From Saprospiraceae bacterium (GTDB lineage: Bacteria; Bacteroidota; Bacteroidia; Chitinophagales; Saprospiraceae): a stretch of DNA of 64,000 nt. The notes below the pieces were generated by a model. It searched no databases. It saw only the letters and a program-made list of their open reading frames with translations, and was not told the DNA's origin. A program made the position numbers and the translations under genes. The stretch covers positions 95,986 through 159,985 of the forward strand of contig JALHLK010000008.1 of NCBI GenBank assembly GCA_022844565.1, given 5' to 3'. Positions 63,695 through 64,000 of this stretch are shown here, piece after piece; the stretch's first letter is position 1; each line of letters begins with the position of its first letter.

Positions 63695-64000
63695 TTACTC
63701 AATAATTACCATTTTCTTAGTAGCCATAAAGTCACCGCTTTCGATCTGATAGTAAACTACTCCAGTTGCAGCTAAATCCGCTCTCTTCAATGTGATTACA
63801 TTTTCGCCTTTTGCAGCACTGATTACTTGACTAACCAATACTCTTCCAGTTACATCAACCACTCTGAATTTAGCTTCTCCTGCTTCAGGCATTGTAAACT
63901 TGATGTTTGTTTCTGCCTTGAATGGGTTAGGTTCGTTCTGACCTAGTGCGAATGCACTTACTCCAGCTCCTCTTACCTCTAACTCTACATTAGATGCATT
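63695..64000 (-). CDS. C-terminal end of a T9SS-exported protein (partial)
   Basis: The last 101 codons of a gene that enters from the right edge. The visible tail is a type A T9SS sorting domain: FALGQNEPNPFKAETNIKFTMPEAGEAKF, split here by blocks, then VVDVTGRVL, ANKGENVITLK-like strand and GVVYYQIESG, ending MATKKMVIIE. The L-x-Q-N-x-P-N-P-F start and the IIE end are typical. The protein is thus exported across the outer membrane by T9SS; the rest of its identity is outside the window. The internal Met near 63892 is not its start. Confidence 0.85.
   Translation of the reverse strand, partial: NASNVELEVRGAGVSAFALGQNEPNPFKAETNIKFTMPEAGEAKFRVVDVTGRVLVSQVISAAKGENVITLKRADLAATGVVYYQIESGDFMATKKMVIIE

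Noticed and set aside
1..64000. CRISPR arrays, tRNA and rRNA genes, insertion sequences with transposase, prophage genes
   Set aside because: None seen on reading both strands. The repeats found are isolated palindromes or in-gene repeats, not regularly spaced direct repeats with unique spacers.

Overview
The window looks like chromosomal DNA from an AT-rich member of the Bacteroidota, most likely a Saprospiria/Saprospiraceae-like lineage. The phylum call rests on several things seen in the sequence: type IX secretion (T9SS) sorting domains of the PNPF type, a PorV/PorQ-family barrel and a PorE-like OmpA lipoprotein, a fused SecDF, families largely confined to this phylum (DUF2480, DUF3078), -7 promoter boxes of the TAnnTTTG type, and the absence of obvious Shine-Dalgarno sequences. 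The family-level guess is inference. No rRNA, tRNA, CRISPR array, intact insertion sequence or prophage was recognised.

Layout. 0-9 kb: envelope and stress genes (a glycosyltransferase-like protein, Bcp peroxiredoxin, an ECF sigma factor, a PolX-type protein, a polyprenyl sugar-phosphate transferase with an attached lipoprotein) and a scpB-DUF2480-marR block. 9-11.6 kb: a second ECF sigma factor leads a probable operon with a 64-residue protein, an MscS-like channel and a DUF3078 outer-membrane protein. 11.6-12.9 kb: a small accessory patch with a ParE-type toxin-antitoxin pair lying between a broken and an intact copy of an EKGI-repeat protein. 13-25 kb: housekeeping genes, mostly on the minus strand (MsbA-like ABC exporter, accC-accB-efp-fabH, rny, zapA, glycerol facilitator, PLP decarboxylase, SGNH hydrolase, YhhN), then a plus-strand AI-2E transporter. 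26-33 kb: RsmI-like methyltransferase, PorE-like lipoprotein and SecDF, all linked to envelope or secretion work. 33.8-42.4 kb: polysaccharide and peptide degradation (GH78, serine hydrolase, GH113, M23, M14) with an XRE/DUF4870 regulator. 42.5-45.3 kb: a T9SS-exported protein made of eight homologous repeats. 45.5-50.4 kb: an AhpD-like protein, a second EKGI-repeat protein, a GNAT, a cystathionine-synthase/lyase enzyme, a beta-propeller protein, HIT and GreA. 50.6-59.5 kb: a three-gene cassette of TonB-dependent receptor, 1373-residue secreted protein and PorV-like barrel. 60-64 kb: mfd and the C-terminus of another T9SS substrate.

The least ordinary structure is intergenic. Four long palindromic elements (1816-1995, 25975-26145, 33415-33584, 38269-38708) each have arms that pair with themselves but differ from element to element, around a central hairpin with a fixed AGC-loop-GCT core. 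Two further palindromes (26152-26315 and 29118-29634) have a different build. They fill most of the long gene-free gaps and look like a dispersed, structure-conserved repeat family of unknown mobilisation and function.
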